Positions 12,300 to 23,699 of a stretch of DNA of 64,000 nucleotides are shown here, piece by piece (the first letter of the stretch is position 1; every line of letters starts with the position of its first letter). The stretch is taken from contig JAEQBH010004103.1 of NCBI GenBank assembly GCA_016808115.1, positions 62,001-126,000 of the forward strand, given 5' to 3'. Source of the DNA: Tetrastigma voinierianum. Its lineage: Eukaryota; Streptophyta; Magnoliopsida; Vitales; Vitaceae. The notes under the pieces are model-generated. The model did not search any database, was not told the DNA's origin, and was given only the letters and a program-made list of their open reading frames with translations. Made by a program: the position numbers and the translations under genes.

Positions 12300-13300
12300 C
12301 TTCCCTAATACCAGGAGCAAATTACTCTCTGCCACATCAAACTCCAAAACTTAGCCGTCGGATTCCACAATTCGCGGCCTACTGGGATTATAGAACCGAT
12401 ATCCCTTCGAATGTTCCGTAAGATACAAAATAACACCTTAGTGGTTCTGGAGTCCAACTTACTTAATGTCAGATTATATAACTTACTCCGCAGACATCCC
12501 CAAACTTTAAGTGATGGTTTAGTTAGCGCCAAATTTTACACCTGCAAGGAGTCATCAACAACTTTCAGAGGTACACGATTCAAAATGTACAAAGTCAGTT
12601 TCAAAGCTTCACCCCATAGAAAACCTAAATTTGTCCTACTGTATCATACTCCTACCATTTCCATAAGAGTATCGATTGCGCCTTCGGGCTAATACTCCAT
12701 TGGCCAGACCCTGCATAAGAACCGTGCCACTCATCCTGCAGTCCTCTTAAGTATTTCGCGAACGGCCCCTTGTCCCAAGATCGCATGCTCGCATAATACT
12801 TCCACCCTGGCCGGGATCTAACCTTTATGACTTTTCCCAACTCAAGCTGATCATCCGAAAATCTTAAATCTTTTCAAGAGACTCCTGACCTTTTCTTTAA
12901 TCAAGCACAGATGATCGAGAATAGTCAATAATAAATGTGATGAATAAAAATTTTTATTATTAAGGTTACATAATATGGTCCACTTTATATCTATGAATGA
13001 CTTCCAACAAGCCGAACTAATGACCGCAGCTTTCTTTCTTATCTTGGTCATTTTACCTCATATCAGCCTACGCACTTTGAGTCATTTTAAGAGCAGGCAG
13101 GATATTAGTCTTTATTAGCCTTTCTACTCTATCCTTAGAGATATGGCCAAGTCGTTTATGCCATAATGCATAAGACTCATCCTTAGGTAGTGGTCTCTTA
13201 GAAACAGCCTTTTCAGCCGTATAAGCTACGTATATGTCATCGGGAGATAAACTTAATCCGTATAATCCGTTGGACATATGAGACAAGACCCAACCTTATT
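12300..13300 (-). pseudogene. Copia integrase with gag-pre-integrase region, broken
   Basis: The segment 13068-13286 contains SYALWHKRLGHISKDRVERL, the gag-pre-integrase motif whose two histidines start the zinc-binding part of copia integrase. At 12652-12840 GPFAKYL is recognisable from the integrase core, and at 12305-12532 KVWGC and KLDSRTTKVLF mark the region after the core. The catalytic triad cannot be confirmed, because the core is fragmented between 12540 and 13060. The order, upstream of RT, is diagnostic of Ty1/copia. Confidence 0.75.
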
Positions 13301-13639
13301 TGAATTAAGAAAGACAGCACACGTTTTAATTTCCAAGAAGAATCACATGAATCCAAACATGATAATCAAAACTAAATTCCTTCTAAAAAGAAGGCATACA
13401 AATGTGTCTTTCAACATCAACTTAAAACCGTAATCTAAAACTATGATTTTGCACTCCCACTTAACATGACTTTTCTTTATTTCCCACAGCTGAGTTTTGA
13501 TTCATCCTTGCTCGCTTCCTCCGCTTATGAATCCTCAGATGGTAAATGCAACACGATTATTGCTCCACCATCAAGCCAACAAGAATCGATGAAGCTCGAT
13601 AGGTTGGATTCACAAACAAGTATTAAAGAATCATTAATG

Positions 13640-14430
13640 AGGCCCACGCTCGACATCCAAGCTTTGAATTCTTGGTATCAGCTTCTTCTTCATGTGACCT
13701 TTCTTCTTACAAAGAAGCAACGATCACCATCCTTTTTCAAGAATGTCTTCTTGACCCATATTGTCGATTGGACCGATAGTTTCATGAGCACCTTTATGAG
13801 TTCGACTTTGAACTTCTTATTCTTCCTCTTATGTGGGACTTGCAGCATATAAGGCCATATGCCTTTATCCTTCTTAAGCTTCTCTTCCTCGCCACCACCT
13901 TTGCTATCAAGTCATTTATCGACCAAGTTTCATTCGGAATCAGAGTTTGTCTTTATAATCCCAAAATCGTGGAAGGGCGAACAGGGTTTAATGCACAATG
14001 CAAGCATCAAAGAGCGGCAACATTAAGAGCTCGAGTTTCGCCAGTCCACCATCCTCGTGACATAATCTCTAACCCCAAACAGTATTCATCATACTTCATC
14101 AAGAGCTTTTGAAGAAGTGTTCCAACCTCTATTTGATGAAACTCGATTCACTTCTATGGCTGCCATCATTTCCTTAGCAAGATGGGGCCATCGGGCAAAC
14201 CACTACTTCAAGTGTTCTGCATGGATTTCATCGGCTAACAAGCAAATCCTAGTTGCTCCTCTCCCTGTGCAAAGATAGTCCGTTTTCTCTCAACTTCGCA
14301 CTAGATGGTCATGGATATCCGCCATTATCCATTGTGTTTCATGTGAACATCCGCCACTTCCATTCCAAATTGAAATCCTCTTCCATTTCTCAAATCCAAT
14401 CCAAAGAAGGATCTCAATTGAAATGAATTA
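13640..14430 (-). pseudogene. Copia gag, broken
   Basis: Minus-strand fragments match plant copia gag proteins: ETWSINDLIAK near 13900-13940, ALNVAAL near 14010, and a damaged zinc knuckle near 13690-13735 (CFF, then KKGHMKK after a one-base loss). The zinc knuckle binds genomic RNA in intact elements. Several stops and shifts are present. The start is not identifiable. Confidence 0.6.
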
Positions 14431-15122
14431 CCGCCACGTAAAATGACCGAAAAATAAAACAAACAATACACCGCATCATGTGAAGGTCATAGAATTACAT
14501 ACATCATCACATAATCACCTTTGGGCGTAAAATATGATATAAATAGACACTCTCCATGACGGCCATGAGAACATATTCTAATCCTGTGAAATCACCACCT
14601 TCGGGTGTATGAACCACTAAGACTGGCCATTTCTCATCAGATGCCATCATGTATCCCTCCATGAACTAACACAGACCAATTCTTTGGGAGTATGATCATG
14701 TAATAGAACAGAGACATCCCACCACAATATGAGACTGATATTTCAAACTCCAATCAAGTGTGCCACTGGGCGGTCACAACCCAATTGAATTCCTAAAATC
14801 ACCATACCAAGGATATAAACTATGTATCACATTCAATATATATATGTTGTGCCAATTATATTGCCCAACTAGTCCATTAATAGTCAATCAATTTAAGCCC
14901 CTACATAGTCCTTATGCAAAAGGATATACATGTTAGCTACTCGCGCTTCCAAAACCATAGAGAAATACCATGAATACGTGAAAATACCCTAATATCTAGG
15001 TGTACTAAGGGCTCTATACGTATTTCATATCCAGAAAAAAGCTCTCCAAACATGCAAAGTCTATATACTACATTGTAGAGAATTTCGATACGAATCAAGT
15101 AGTACCAAAATTGCCCAGAATA
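14431..15122 (-). other. Copia leader / upstream gag, no readable gene
   Basis: This part lies between the gag remnant and the GC-rich patch. It contains no convincing ORF. The short minus-strand ORF at 14937-15128 has no domain. It presumably belongs to the untranslated leader and the decayed gag start of the copia element. Confidence 0.4.
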
Positions 15123-15715
15123 CCTCACACGCGTTCACGCCGCCACTGTAAGGCCTTCGGCGCCGTGGAGCGCTGCGGCGCCAAGGTCAGCCGGGCCGGG
15201 TTGCGTTGACGGCCTGCCGCCGCGACCGTGTCGGGCCGTAGCCGATCGGCGACCGGTCGCCGGTCGCCAATCGGCGAACGGCCGCCGGTCGCGGACTGAT
15301 TTGGTCGAACCGCCGCCAATCGGTCGGCCATCCGGGCCGACGGTCGCCGGGGGTCTGGTCGGCGGGTCGAGATGACGCCATCATGACGCCATGATCCGGC
15401 CACGCCATCGCCCACGCCGCCAATTATGTCATCGCCCACGCTACCGCCACGCCATCAGACACGCTGGCCGCCTGATTAACCGGATTCGGGGCCACAATCG
15501 GACGGCAGATCCGGCTTGATCGCCTGGCCGCCGGTTTTGCGGCGTCACGGCCATCATGCGCTGCCGAGCCGCTGGGACTCGTGATCTCGCGCGCAGCCGA
15601 CGCTACCATTGCCTTCAACACGCTGCAGGCGCTGGAGGCGCGTGAGGGCTGGGCCCCGCCACCTCTCCGCGACCCGCCACCCATCGATTTGATCGCCTCT
15701 GCCGTAGATTCCAAA
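15123..15715. other. GC-rich patch inside the copia element
   Basis: About 590 bp of strongly GC-rich sequence with repeated gccggtcgc/ggccgcc motifs sits in an otherwise AT-rich window, with sharp edges. ORFs on the minus strand at 15125-15439 and 15424-15714 are low-complexity and show no domain. By position it could be the leader between primer-binding site and gag, but it could also be captured DNA. Confidence 0.6.
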
Positions 15716-15869
15716 TATGCAAAAATTTTTAATTCGATTTATCGAAAAATCCAAAATCGGATGTAAAGTACGATTTTCATAAAATTTGAAAAAATTGTCT
15801 CTTATGCTTTGAATTCTAGTTCATGGTTGGCTCTAACAACAACCTAGATACTACAACCTGTGACACTAA

Positions 15870-16302
15870 TGTTAACACAAAGCATAACATTAATGGAGAA
15901 AACTGAAATTCATGTACCCGATTTGGAATCCACTGGAATATCTTCGATGCGAATCGATGAAGAACCGCAAAGAGAACCGATTCAAGATCTCAAAGATCTT
16001 CTCCCAAATCTAATCTTTGAAACTGGCTTTATGAGATTGCCGATCACTTCTCTCAGAAAACCGTATGAGAGAAAACCGTATGTGATAGAAATGTATCCTT
16101 AGGGTTTGGGAGGGACTTGAGCTTTCCTTAAATAGAGTTCCACCACGGCCCTCCTCATAATCCAAATGGGCGAACTCACCCACACACTACCAAATTCCAT
16201 ACGATTTATTAAGAACCCAATAACTCCTACTTAATTAGGACCAAACTTAATTCGCTTTAATTCCACCTCAATGAAGCCTGCCCACTTAATGAAAACCTTA
16301 CA
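15870..16302 (-). repeat. Copia 5' LTR
   Basis: Partner of the LTR at 9480-9906. On its left at about 15828-15840 lies ggctctaacaac, which resembles a decayed copia initiator-methionine primer-binding site (ggctctgatacca on this strand), though it is about 30 bp away from the LTR edge rather than adjacent. Confidence 0.82.
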
Positions 16303-16306
16303 TACT

Positions 16307-17473
16307 TGGACAGCCGAAAACGCGTGTATAAATGAATGCCTATGCGCAAGTGCACGCGTGAGTTCCAAGTAATATACTGGTACTTAAAGTACCTGGATAT
16401 CGATCCACGTGGAAAGGTAAATTGACTACAAGAGGTTCTGCTTTTCGCACAATATCCGAATAAAAGGGAGCTTAGGTAAAATTAGTAAGGAACCGCAACT
16501 AAGTCGATTCTAAGTGAATTAATGATGTCATGCCTTGTGGTTGGGAATCGCCCTATCACGCTCAACGGATTACTTTTCAAAGATATTGTTATTCAATCTA
16601 TTTGTAATATGTCAATTAGCTTTAGGTGATCTTGCCTACGAGATATCCTCTCGAGGTATATCCGCCTATCTCGTGAATAGAATCGAAAGATATTCTCATC
16701 TTAATTCTAAGATTCAAATGCTTAAATGTTCTAACCTCAATTGCTACCTTTAGGTTCGACACTTTATTAACCGACCTGTTAAAGGCTACTTACCTGGGAT
16801 CTCAACAATTCTCATCTCGAATCTTTCTGATCTCCGCGAATATGCTAACATCGCATTAATATAATTGAAATGCATGTAGTAGGATGTGACAACAATGACA
16901 ACCGAATAATCATGAAAGATCAAACTTTAATCCATCGACATGACATGGTTTGATGTAACCCTAGAAAGAGATCTAGAAATATAATGGAAGAAAATATAAA
17001 ACCTGCTTTAATAAAGGAAACATTATGTTTAAAACCAAAATATCCGAAAAATGAAATACTATATTCCCGCACTTCCTGGGTCGTTGTCACCGCTTCTCGA
17101 AACCTGTGGCCTCGCTCGTGCCTCACGATCCCCCTTGATTTCCAACCCTTAATTCGCTTTAATGATGAGGGCGTGATTAGAGCCCACGTCGCGACGCAGG
17201 ACGTCAGCGACGTGGTGGTGTCACGACGTGGGACGCTTCACGATGCGGGAGACGCCGCGATCGTGGCGCCATGCTTACGGATGTATTTCATCGCTCTTGT
17301 TCCCATTTACTCCAAAAATCCGCTTCTCACACGCTCTTTACCCCCAATGCTCCCGCATTCACTAAAGACATTAACCTCAAGATTCTAGTCACAAAAAACT
17401 ATAAAATTACTCTTAAAATAAACAGAAAATGTGATCGACGCGAGTATAATATGAGTGTTTTAGCACTCACTCA
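16307..17473 (-). mobile_element. Solo LTR, third Athila-like family
   Basis: This stretch shares its layout with the Athila LTR: a gcgcaag motif near the left end, the segment cctacgagatatcctctcgaggtat (16635 onward, compare 487 and 30802), CpG-rich palindromes near 17185-17225, and the terminus atgagtgttttagcactca at the right. No internal region or polypurine tract follows, so it is a solo LTR. Flanks are atact (16302-16306) and agact (17474-17478), a possible 5-bp duplication with one mismatch. Its left edge touches the copia LTR. Confidence 0.65.
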
Positions 17474-17929
17474 AGACTCGTATCTGACAGTTCGTGGTAC
17501 CTACTAAGACTCGTATCCGTTAAGTTCTCAGTACCCACGGGTACTCCTCAGACAAGAAATAAGTATATTTTGTAAGCATCTACCTGCACTCAGACGTTAA
17601 CATAAGTATATTCGTAGTACCCACTAGCAATTTCAGATTCCAGAAGTAAGTTAAGTTCAGAATATAAGTATAAGTCCAAAGTAGTACCTATAATGGTACC
17701 TCCGAGCAAGGTAACTCGAATATGGTTATGATTTAAACCAATAATCTCTTTGTCAATGGATATGTTCTCACCCATATGAATCCTAAGATATGTGGACCGT
17801 CAGGATCCAGATTCGCTATGGACTAATGTCCATATCCGAAATGTATCTCGCAGACAAGTCCCAATCCGACCTTGCATGTGATATGATTCTGATATGTTCC
17901 GACTTATCGTACCTATGGGTACCTTCGCA

Positions 17930-18800
17930 CAAGAATAAGATCCGTAAGATAAGTATACTCTCTATAGGACATGTATAAGATCTGAAATACATGTCCAAGT
18001 TCTGTAACACCAGTATAAGATCCGTAAGATAAGATATCAGCCTGTGAAGACATGTATAAGATCTTAAAATTATTGCCCAAGTTCCAGAATACCAGTATAA
18101 GATCTCGAAGATAAGTATATGCTCAGACATGTATAAGATCCAAATACATGTCCAAGTTCCTTTAAGACCAAGATAAGTTCCAGAAGACAAGTATAAGTTC
18201 AGAATACACGATCGATCCGAAATACAAGTATGTGCTCCGAAATACCAGTATAAGTTCCATAAGACCAGTATAAGTTTCGTAAGACATGTATAAGTTCTGT
18301 AATATACATGCATAAGATCTGAAATACATGTATAAGTTACACGTATAAGATCCGAAATACCAAGATGTGTCCAAATACCAAGAGGTTCAGAAGACCAAGA
18401 TAAGCTTTCAGAGTACTTACAAGTACTTCCGTATAAGAATAAGTTCCGCAACACGCATATCGTCTGCGAATTTCTACTTGAATAAACATAAGTCCTGTTA
18501 AGTATAAGTTCTCGAATAAGTATAAGTTCTCAGAACTCCTACAGAGTCTCAATAAACATAAGTCCGTTAAGCATAAGTTCGACAAGTATAAGTTCTCAGA
18601 ATCTCCTACGGAGTCTTGAAATAAAACATAAGTCCGTTATAAGCTCTGACAAGTAAGGTTCTCTAACTTAATTTCCGAGTCTTGAATAAACATAAGTTTT
18701 TTATAAGCATAAGTTATGCATAAGAATAAGATCTGTAACTCCTATGGGAGATCTAAATAAGCGTAAGTCTGTTATAAGAAGAAGTACTCGTATAAGTTCA
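17930..18800 (+). repeat. Tandem repeat array in LTR copy 1
   Basis: Irregular units of about 20-40 bp built around gtataagatccgaaatacatg and ataagttctcagaatctcc are repeated more than twenty times. The related solo LTR has only scattered forms of these motifs between the same anchors (29217-29560), so the array expanded in this copy. The minus-strand ORF of 212 codons at 17816-18454 is an artefact of the repeat. Confidence 0.75.
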
Positions 18801-19260
18801 TAATATAAATGCATGAAATTTATATTATCTGTTATTGTTTTATGCGTTAAATGTGTATATGCATAAGACATATGTTTCCCACTAAGCGTAAAGCTTAGCA
18901 CGAGTTTTAATCCGTGTAGGTACAGGAGAAGACATCTGAAGACTTCCGCATACTGCTGGGCCAGCACACTAGTAGGGGTTCACTACATGTAGGTTCCGCG
19001 CTCTGATTTGTAATTGTAAAAGTGTAGTTTTTGTATAAGTGAATGGGACTCAGTATATGTATATAGATTTTGATGGACACCACTCCGGTGGTAGTTCTTT
19101 GATATGTATATGATATTCGATTCGTTATAAGACGTGGGCCATAAATTTGCCAAGTACAAGTTTGGCTTTAAAAAAAAAAGTCCTTGAAGATATGGTATCG
19201 CACCGGGACCCGGTTCGGATCCGCCTGCTAATCGGGTCGGACCGAGAATCGCGCATGAAG

Positions 19261-19694
19261 AATGGGACCTGCAGGTCGCATTTTCAACGCCGCCACGCCC
19301 AAAGACGGCTATTTTCAACGCGCGAATGCTAGGGATCCAACATCGCGACATTCTAGAGGTCGTTTTTCACGTCGCTGACGTCAGATCCAACTTTGCGACG
19401 TTCCCGAGAGTTACTCAAATATGAACTTCCAACGTCGTGACGTTGCAACTCAACGTCGCGACGTTACAGAGAAGAAAACTCAACTTTTTGAAAAACAAAT
19501 TTCTAAGGTTAAGAGCACTCCCCTTTACCCCCCCGTCTTGTCCAACCCCAACTTCTCGACACCGAGCTACCCTCTCTATCGCCAATTTCCGGGTCTCGAA
19601 GCCTAAGAACATAACGACACGCATAAGTTATGGTCTCCGAGAAAATCTTCATCTCTAAAATAAACAAGCATATGCAAAGCTACACTAATGAATG
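19261..19694 (-). other. Athila spacer between pol and 3' ORF
   Basis: Noncoding. It carries several intact or decayed copies of the AACGTCGCGACGTT palindrome (around 19326, 19389, 19432 and 19453) and the right copy of the 19-bp repeat at 19395-19413. The short ORFs on both strands are low-complexity and without domain. Confidence 0.5.
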
Positions 19695-21156
19695 AAAATT
19701 TTGATAATGTTTGGGTTGCCTCCCAAGTATCGCTTTGTTTAATGTCGTTAGCTCGACTTCCCTGAATCTAAATGCTCCCAAGACTATAGGACTACACGAA
19801 CTCCTTACGGCACTATTTTCTGTATGTTCAGATTTATGGCTTTCTTGTTTGCATGAAACTCGCCCCCAAAGTATGGCTTCAATCGTTGTGCGTTAACTTT
19901 AAAGCTCCCTTTCTAGGTGCATAATCTCCGCTCCTCCATACGGAAAACCTTAGTCATGGGTAAATGGTCCCCACCACTTCTAATTTAATTTCAGGAAGAG
20001 CCGAGTCTGAGTTAAATAGAGAACCCGCCGACTGTGCTCAAACTCTTTCCTTACAATATTCTTATCGTGCTAGGCTTTCGTCTTTTCTTTATATATCTTC
20101 GCATTCTCGTACGCCTCATTGCGGAACTCTTCTAATTTACTAAGCTGCGGTATGCATTTCTCGTCGGCGATCTTACTATTCATATTCAACTACCTAGTTG
20201 CCTAGTATGCTCTATGTTCCAATTCCATAGGCAAGTGACATGCTTTCCCAAACACTAGCATGGTGACATTCCCAATGGTGTCTTGAATGTTGTTCTATAT
20301 GCCCAGAGGGCATCATCTATCTTTTTCGTCCAATCTTTCTTCGAGCTATTGACCATTTTCTCTAAGATAGATTTAATTTCTCCGTTGATTAATTCGCTTG
20401 GTCATTAGTCCGTGTGCGGCAAGCATCCGATGCTCTGACACCATATTTTCTCAACACGTTATCAACAAGTTTGTTACAGAAATGTGTTCCTCCATCTGTG
20501 ATCAACGCCCTTGGAGTTCCGAACCAGGTGAATATATGACTATGGAGAAAGCTTGCTACTACTTTGGCATCATTAGTTCGGGTAGGTATGGCCTCCACTC
20601 ATTTGGAAACGCACTATGGCCGTAGAAAATGTATAGTCGCTAAAGATGAATAAAGGACCCATAAATCCATCCCCGTATATCAAAATGCCTCTACTTAAAA
20701 GGGGTTGCAAAGGTGGCTCATCTCGTTTTGATATGCTCCCCATTCTTTGGCATTTGTCACAAGTGGACACAAACTGGTGTGCATCTTTGAATAAGGTGGG
20801 CCAATAGAATCCCGATTGAAGTACCTTTGCAGCTATTCTATTTCCCCAAAGTGCCCCCCACATGCTAGAGTGTGGCAATGATTTAGGATACTTTCCATTT
20901 CCTCCTCTAGGACACATCTTCTTATCACCTGATCGGTACAATGCTTATACAGGATGGGCTCCTCCCAGTAGTAGTGCTTCAATTGTGCAAAAAATCTCTT
21001 CTTCTACTAATAACTAAACTATGGTGGGAGCACTCTTGCCACCAAGTGGTTTACAAAATCCGCAAACCAAGGTACTGGCTCTTTGTCTTCAATCGCCGAG
21101 AGTTGTTCATCAAGGAAATCATTATTGATTTGAATTTCTTTACTCAACCCTTCCAG
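19695..21156 (-). pseudogene. Athila integrase, broken
   Basis: Reading on the minus strand from 21156: a degenerate linker, then 20573-20941 with the zinc-binding part (CDKCQRMGSISKRDE), then 20389-20598 with the core segment WFGTPRALITDGGTHFCNK, whose aspartate in ITDGG is the second catalytic acid of the DDE triad. The C-terminal tail with KVNAQRLKPYFGGE lies near 19850-19900 and the protein runs out near 19700. The first aspartate region and the glutamate region are shifted or lost. In an intact element this enzyme inserts the cDNA into chromatin. Confidence 0.82.
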
Positions 21157-22709
21157 TCATGAAAGATGGTAGGCTACTAGATTTTTAGTCCCTTTCTTAT
21201 CTTTAATTTCTAGGTCAAACTTCTGTAGTAGTAACACCCACCTTATCAGTCTCGGTTTCGCGTCTTTCTTAGTCATCTGGTACTTTATGGCTGAATGGTC
21301 GGTGTGCACTATTACCTTGTTACCAATCAAGTACGGTCGAAACTTTTCAAACGCAAACACAATAGCCAAAATTTCTTTTTCAGTTATTGCATAGTTTAGT
21401 TGCGCATCATTCAACGTCCGACTCACATAATAGATAACCTAAAATGTTCTTTCTATTTTTTGCCTTAGTACTGCCCCTATTGCGTAGTCGCTCGCATCAC
21501 ACATCAATTCAAAAGGAAGATTCCAGTCCGGTGCTACTACAATAGGTGTTGATACCAATTTCTCTTTCAGAAACAATAATGCTTTCAAACACTGATCGTC
21601 AAACTCAAAGGGTGCTCCTTGAACAAGCAGATTCGACAGGGGCTTAGCTATTTTAGAGAAATCCTTTATGAATCTCCTGTAGAATCCCGTGTGACCTAGA
21701 AAGCTCCTTATTCCTTTCACTGAAGATGGGGGCGGTAGCTTCTCTATTGTTTCAACCTTGGCTTTATCTACCTCGATTCCTCTTTCTGAGATCCGATGCC
21801 CCAATACAATGCCTTCCTTCACCATGAAGTGACACTTTTCCCACTCAAAGACAAGGTTAGTTTCCCCACATCTGCTACAACTGGTCTTAGGTTCTCCTGC
21901 ATTAATTATCAAAGGATTTCCTAGCGAGAAATCATCCTATGAATTTCACCTGTTCTCTCGACCATGTTTGAGAATATGGCCATCATGCAACACTGAAACG
22001 TGTCTGGTGCGTTACATAACCCAAAGGGCATTAGCACAAACGCTGTAAATGTTGTTTTCTTTTGGTCCTTCGGTGATATAGTGATCTGATTATAACCCGA
22101 ATATCCGTCTAAGAAACAGTGATACTCAAGCCCAGCCAGTGGGTCTAGCATCTGATCCAAGAACGAAAGTGGGAAATGATCTTTTCTGGTTGCCTTATTT
22201 AATATTTCGTAGTCTATGCAGATTCTCCACTATGTAATAGTTCGAGAAGGTAGCAGTGTGTTATTTTCAGTCCTTATCACTATGGTCCCTCCCTTTTTTT
22301 AGACAACCTGTACTGGGCTTACCCACGAACTATCTGAGATGGGGTAGATCACTCCTACATCTAACCACTTCAATACCTCTTTTCTTACCACTTCCTTCAT
22401 TGTCGAGTTGAGTCTTCTCTGATCCTCCACTGACGGTTTGTGCCTATCCTCTAATAGGATCTGGTGCATACACATGGAGGAGGGGATCCCTTTCAAATCA
22501 CTTAAAGACCACCCGATAGCATCCTTATGATCTCGAAGCACTCTCAAAAGCTTCTCTTCTTCCACTGATGTCAGAGATGCTGATATGATAACTGGTAGGG
22601 TTGAGGATTCCCCTAGATAAGCATACCTCAAGTGACTAAGGAGTGGCTTTTGCTCCAACTGTAGTGTTTGCTCAATTGAAGGCATTGAAGTCTGAGTGTT
22701 CTCTCCCAA
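21157..22709 (-). pseudogene. Athila reverse transcriptase-RNase H, broken
   Basis: Minus-strand fragments in order: 22299-22709 (RT fingers, DLKGIPSSMCMHQILLEDR), 21921-22160 (palm, DGYSGYNQITI and TFTAFVLMPFGLCNAPDTFQ), 21439-21912 (VLGHRISERGIEVDKAKVE and SFLGHTGFYRRFIKDFS) and 21157-21426 (RNase H, LNYAITEKEILAIVFAFEKF). The catalytic aspartate pair lies at 21931-21936, out of frame with the preceding fragment and preceded by a stop. The residues around TDHSAIKYQM and the DKKGTKN ending are characteristic of Athila. At least three frameshifts inactivate it. Confidence 0.88.
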
Positions 22710-22759
22710 CGGCTCATAATACTTTCTTTCTGTTCGATTGGAAGGAGTCCATCCACTTC

Positions 22760-23589
22760 ACATACTATTCGGCTCTTCACTTAGTTCCTCCTTAGCATTC
22801 TACACAAGGCTAGCCTCCAAAGGGTCAGTCAAACTACCTTGGCTAAGTACTATAGCCTCCATTGCCTCTATCATAAAACATGCATCGCTCTCCGTTGGAT
22901 GCCTCACCGCATTGAATACACTAAATCTGACCTCATCATCCTGCACTCTAGTTTCGGCTTCTCCTTCAAGACATCAATCATGCCTTGCCATTGCTAAACT
23001 CGGCCCCCGCCCTATGATGGGTATCTCTTTATCTTTCCTCCATGTCTAACACTATGAAATCAATCGAAGATAAACTTCTATCTTTACCTTTACCAACACA
23101 TCTTCTATCACTCCCGAGATGTTTCAATGATCTATCTCGCTGTACCGCCAAGGTGACTGTAGTAGGTCTAGCTTCACCTAACCCCAGTTGTCTGAAAATG
23201 GATAAAGGCATGAGGTTAATACTGGCTCCTAAGTCACATAGGGCTCTCTCGAAGATCGAATTCCCTATCTTACAGGGGATTGTGAAGCTGCCTGGATCCT
23301 TAAGCTTATGTGGCAATTTCCTCTGAAGTATAGCACTGCACTCCTCAATAAGATTCACTGTCTCAAATTCTGATAACCTTCTTTTCCTGGATATTATATC
23401 TTTCATGAATTTGACATAGCTGGGCATCTGTTCTAATGCATCTGCAAATGGAATGTTGATATGCGGTTTCTTAAACACTTCCATGAATTTGGTAAACTGC
23501 TTATCCAGTTTATTCTTCCTCAAACGTTGGGGACATGGGATTGGTGTAGAGGGTCTCGCTGAACGCATGCTCTCGCCCCTTCCTATCAT
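22760..23589 (-). pseudogene. Athila aspartic protease and linker to RT
   Basis: The 186-codon ORF 23029-23589 opens with a proline-rich stretch, then KNKLDKQFTKFMEVFKK and ALEQMPSYVKFMKDI, which mark the gag-pol boundary region of Athila elements, and reaches the active-site motif DLGASINLMP near residue 117, typical of Athila retropepsins. After a shift near 23030 the linker continues to about 22780 with VRFSVFNAVRHP. In intact elements this protease matures Gag and Pol. The methionine at 23589 is not a biological start, as the reading frame originally ran on from gag. Confidence 0.85.
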
Positions 23590-23699
23590 CCGATCTCACG
23601 GCTCCCCTCTTAGGGTCAGCCCTTGCACCCGATCTTCCCTGGTCGAACTGTCCACTACCGAGTTTCCTCTTCTCTTACCACCCGGTGGTTGCCCCCTCG

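Larger units (their letters stand above)
9480..16302 (-). mobile_element. Ty1/copia retrotransposon, degenerate
   Basis: Two LTRs of about 430 bp bound the element: 9480-9906 (3' LTR) and 15870-16302 (5' LTR), each starting TGTAAGGTTTTCATTAAG on the minus strand. A polypurine tract, CCCCGAGTGGGAGAA on the minus strand, adjoins the 3' LTR at 9907-9921. Gene order on the minus strand is gag, gag-pre-integrase, integrase, RT, RNase H, which is the Ty1/copia order (integrase before RT). All frames are interrupted. The flanking 5-mers tacca and tactt do not match well, so the target duplication is lost or the ends are slightly misplaced. The LTRs differ at many sites, implying an old insertion. 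Confidence 0.85.
5825..19260 (+). mobile_element. Large-LTR gypsy family (Tekay/Del-like), copy 1, disrupted
   Basis: Collinear with the solo LTR at 26353-30040: about 5850-7110 matches 26380-27620, 8783-9350 matches 27636-28120, and 17818-19130 matches 29217-29920. Diagnostic shared stretches include the ATTATCCGATTTGAGTGATT segment near 6860 and the GGACACCACTCCGGTGGTAG segment near 19075. The start near 5825 is TGTAATTAATCTC, a decayed form of TGTAACACCCCG. The copy has been broken by a hAT element, a copia element and another LTR. No matching target duplication was found, and the right end near 19260 is approximate. Lineage is inferred only from LTR length and terminus, because no internal coding region is present. 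Confidence 0.7.

Noticed and set aside
15125..15714. GC-rich ORFs considered as a bacterial insertion
   Set aside because: No bacterial protein similarity or start signals; the frames are repetitive and lie inside a copia element.
17816..18454. 212-codon minus-strand ORF, the longest in the window
   Set aside because: It runs entirely through a tandem repeat array in an LTR and is made of repeated YLSSGTY-like words; no domain.
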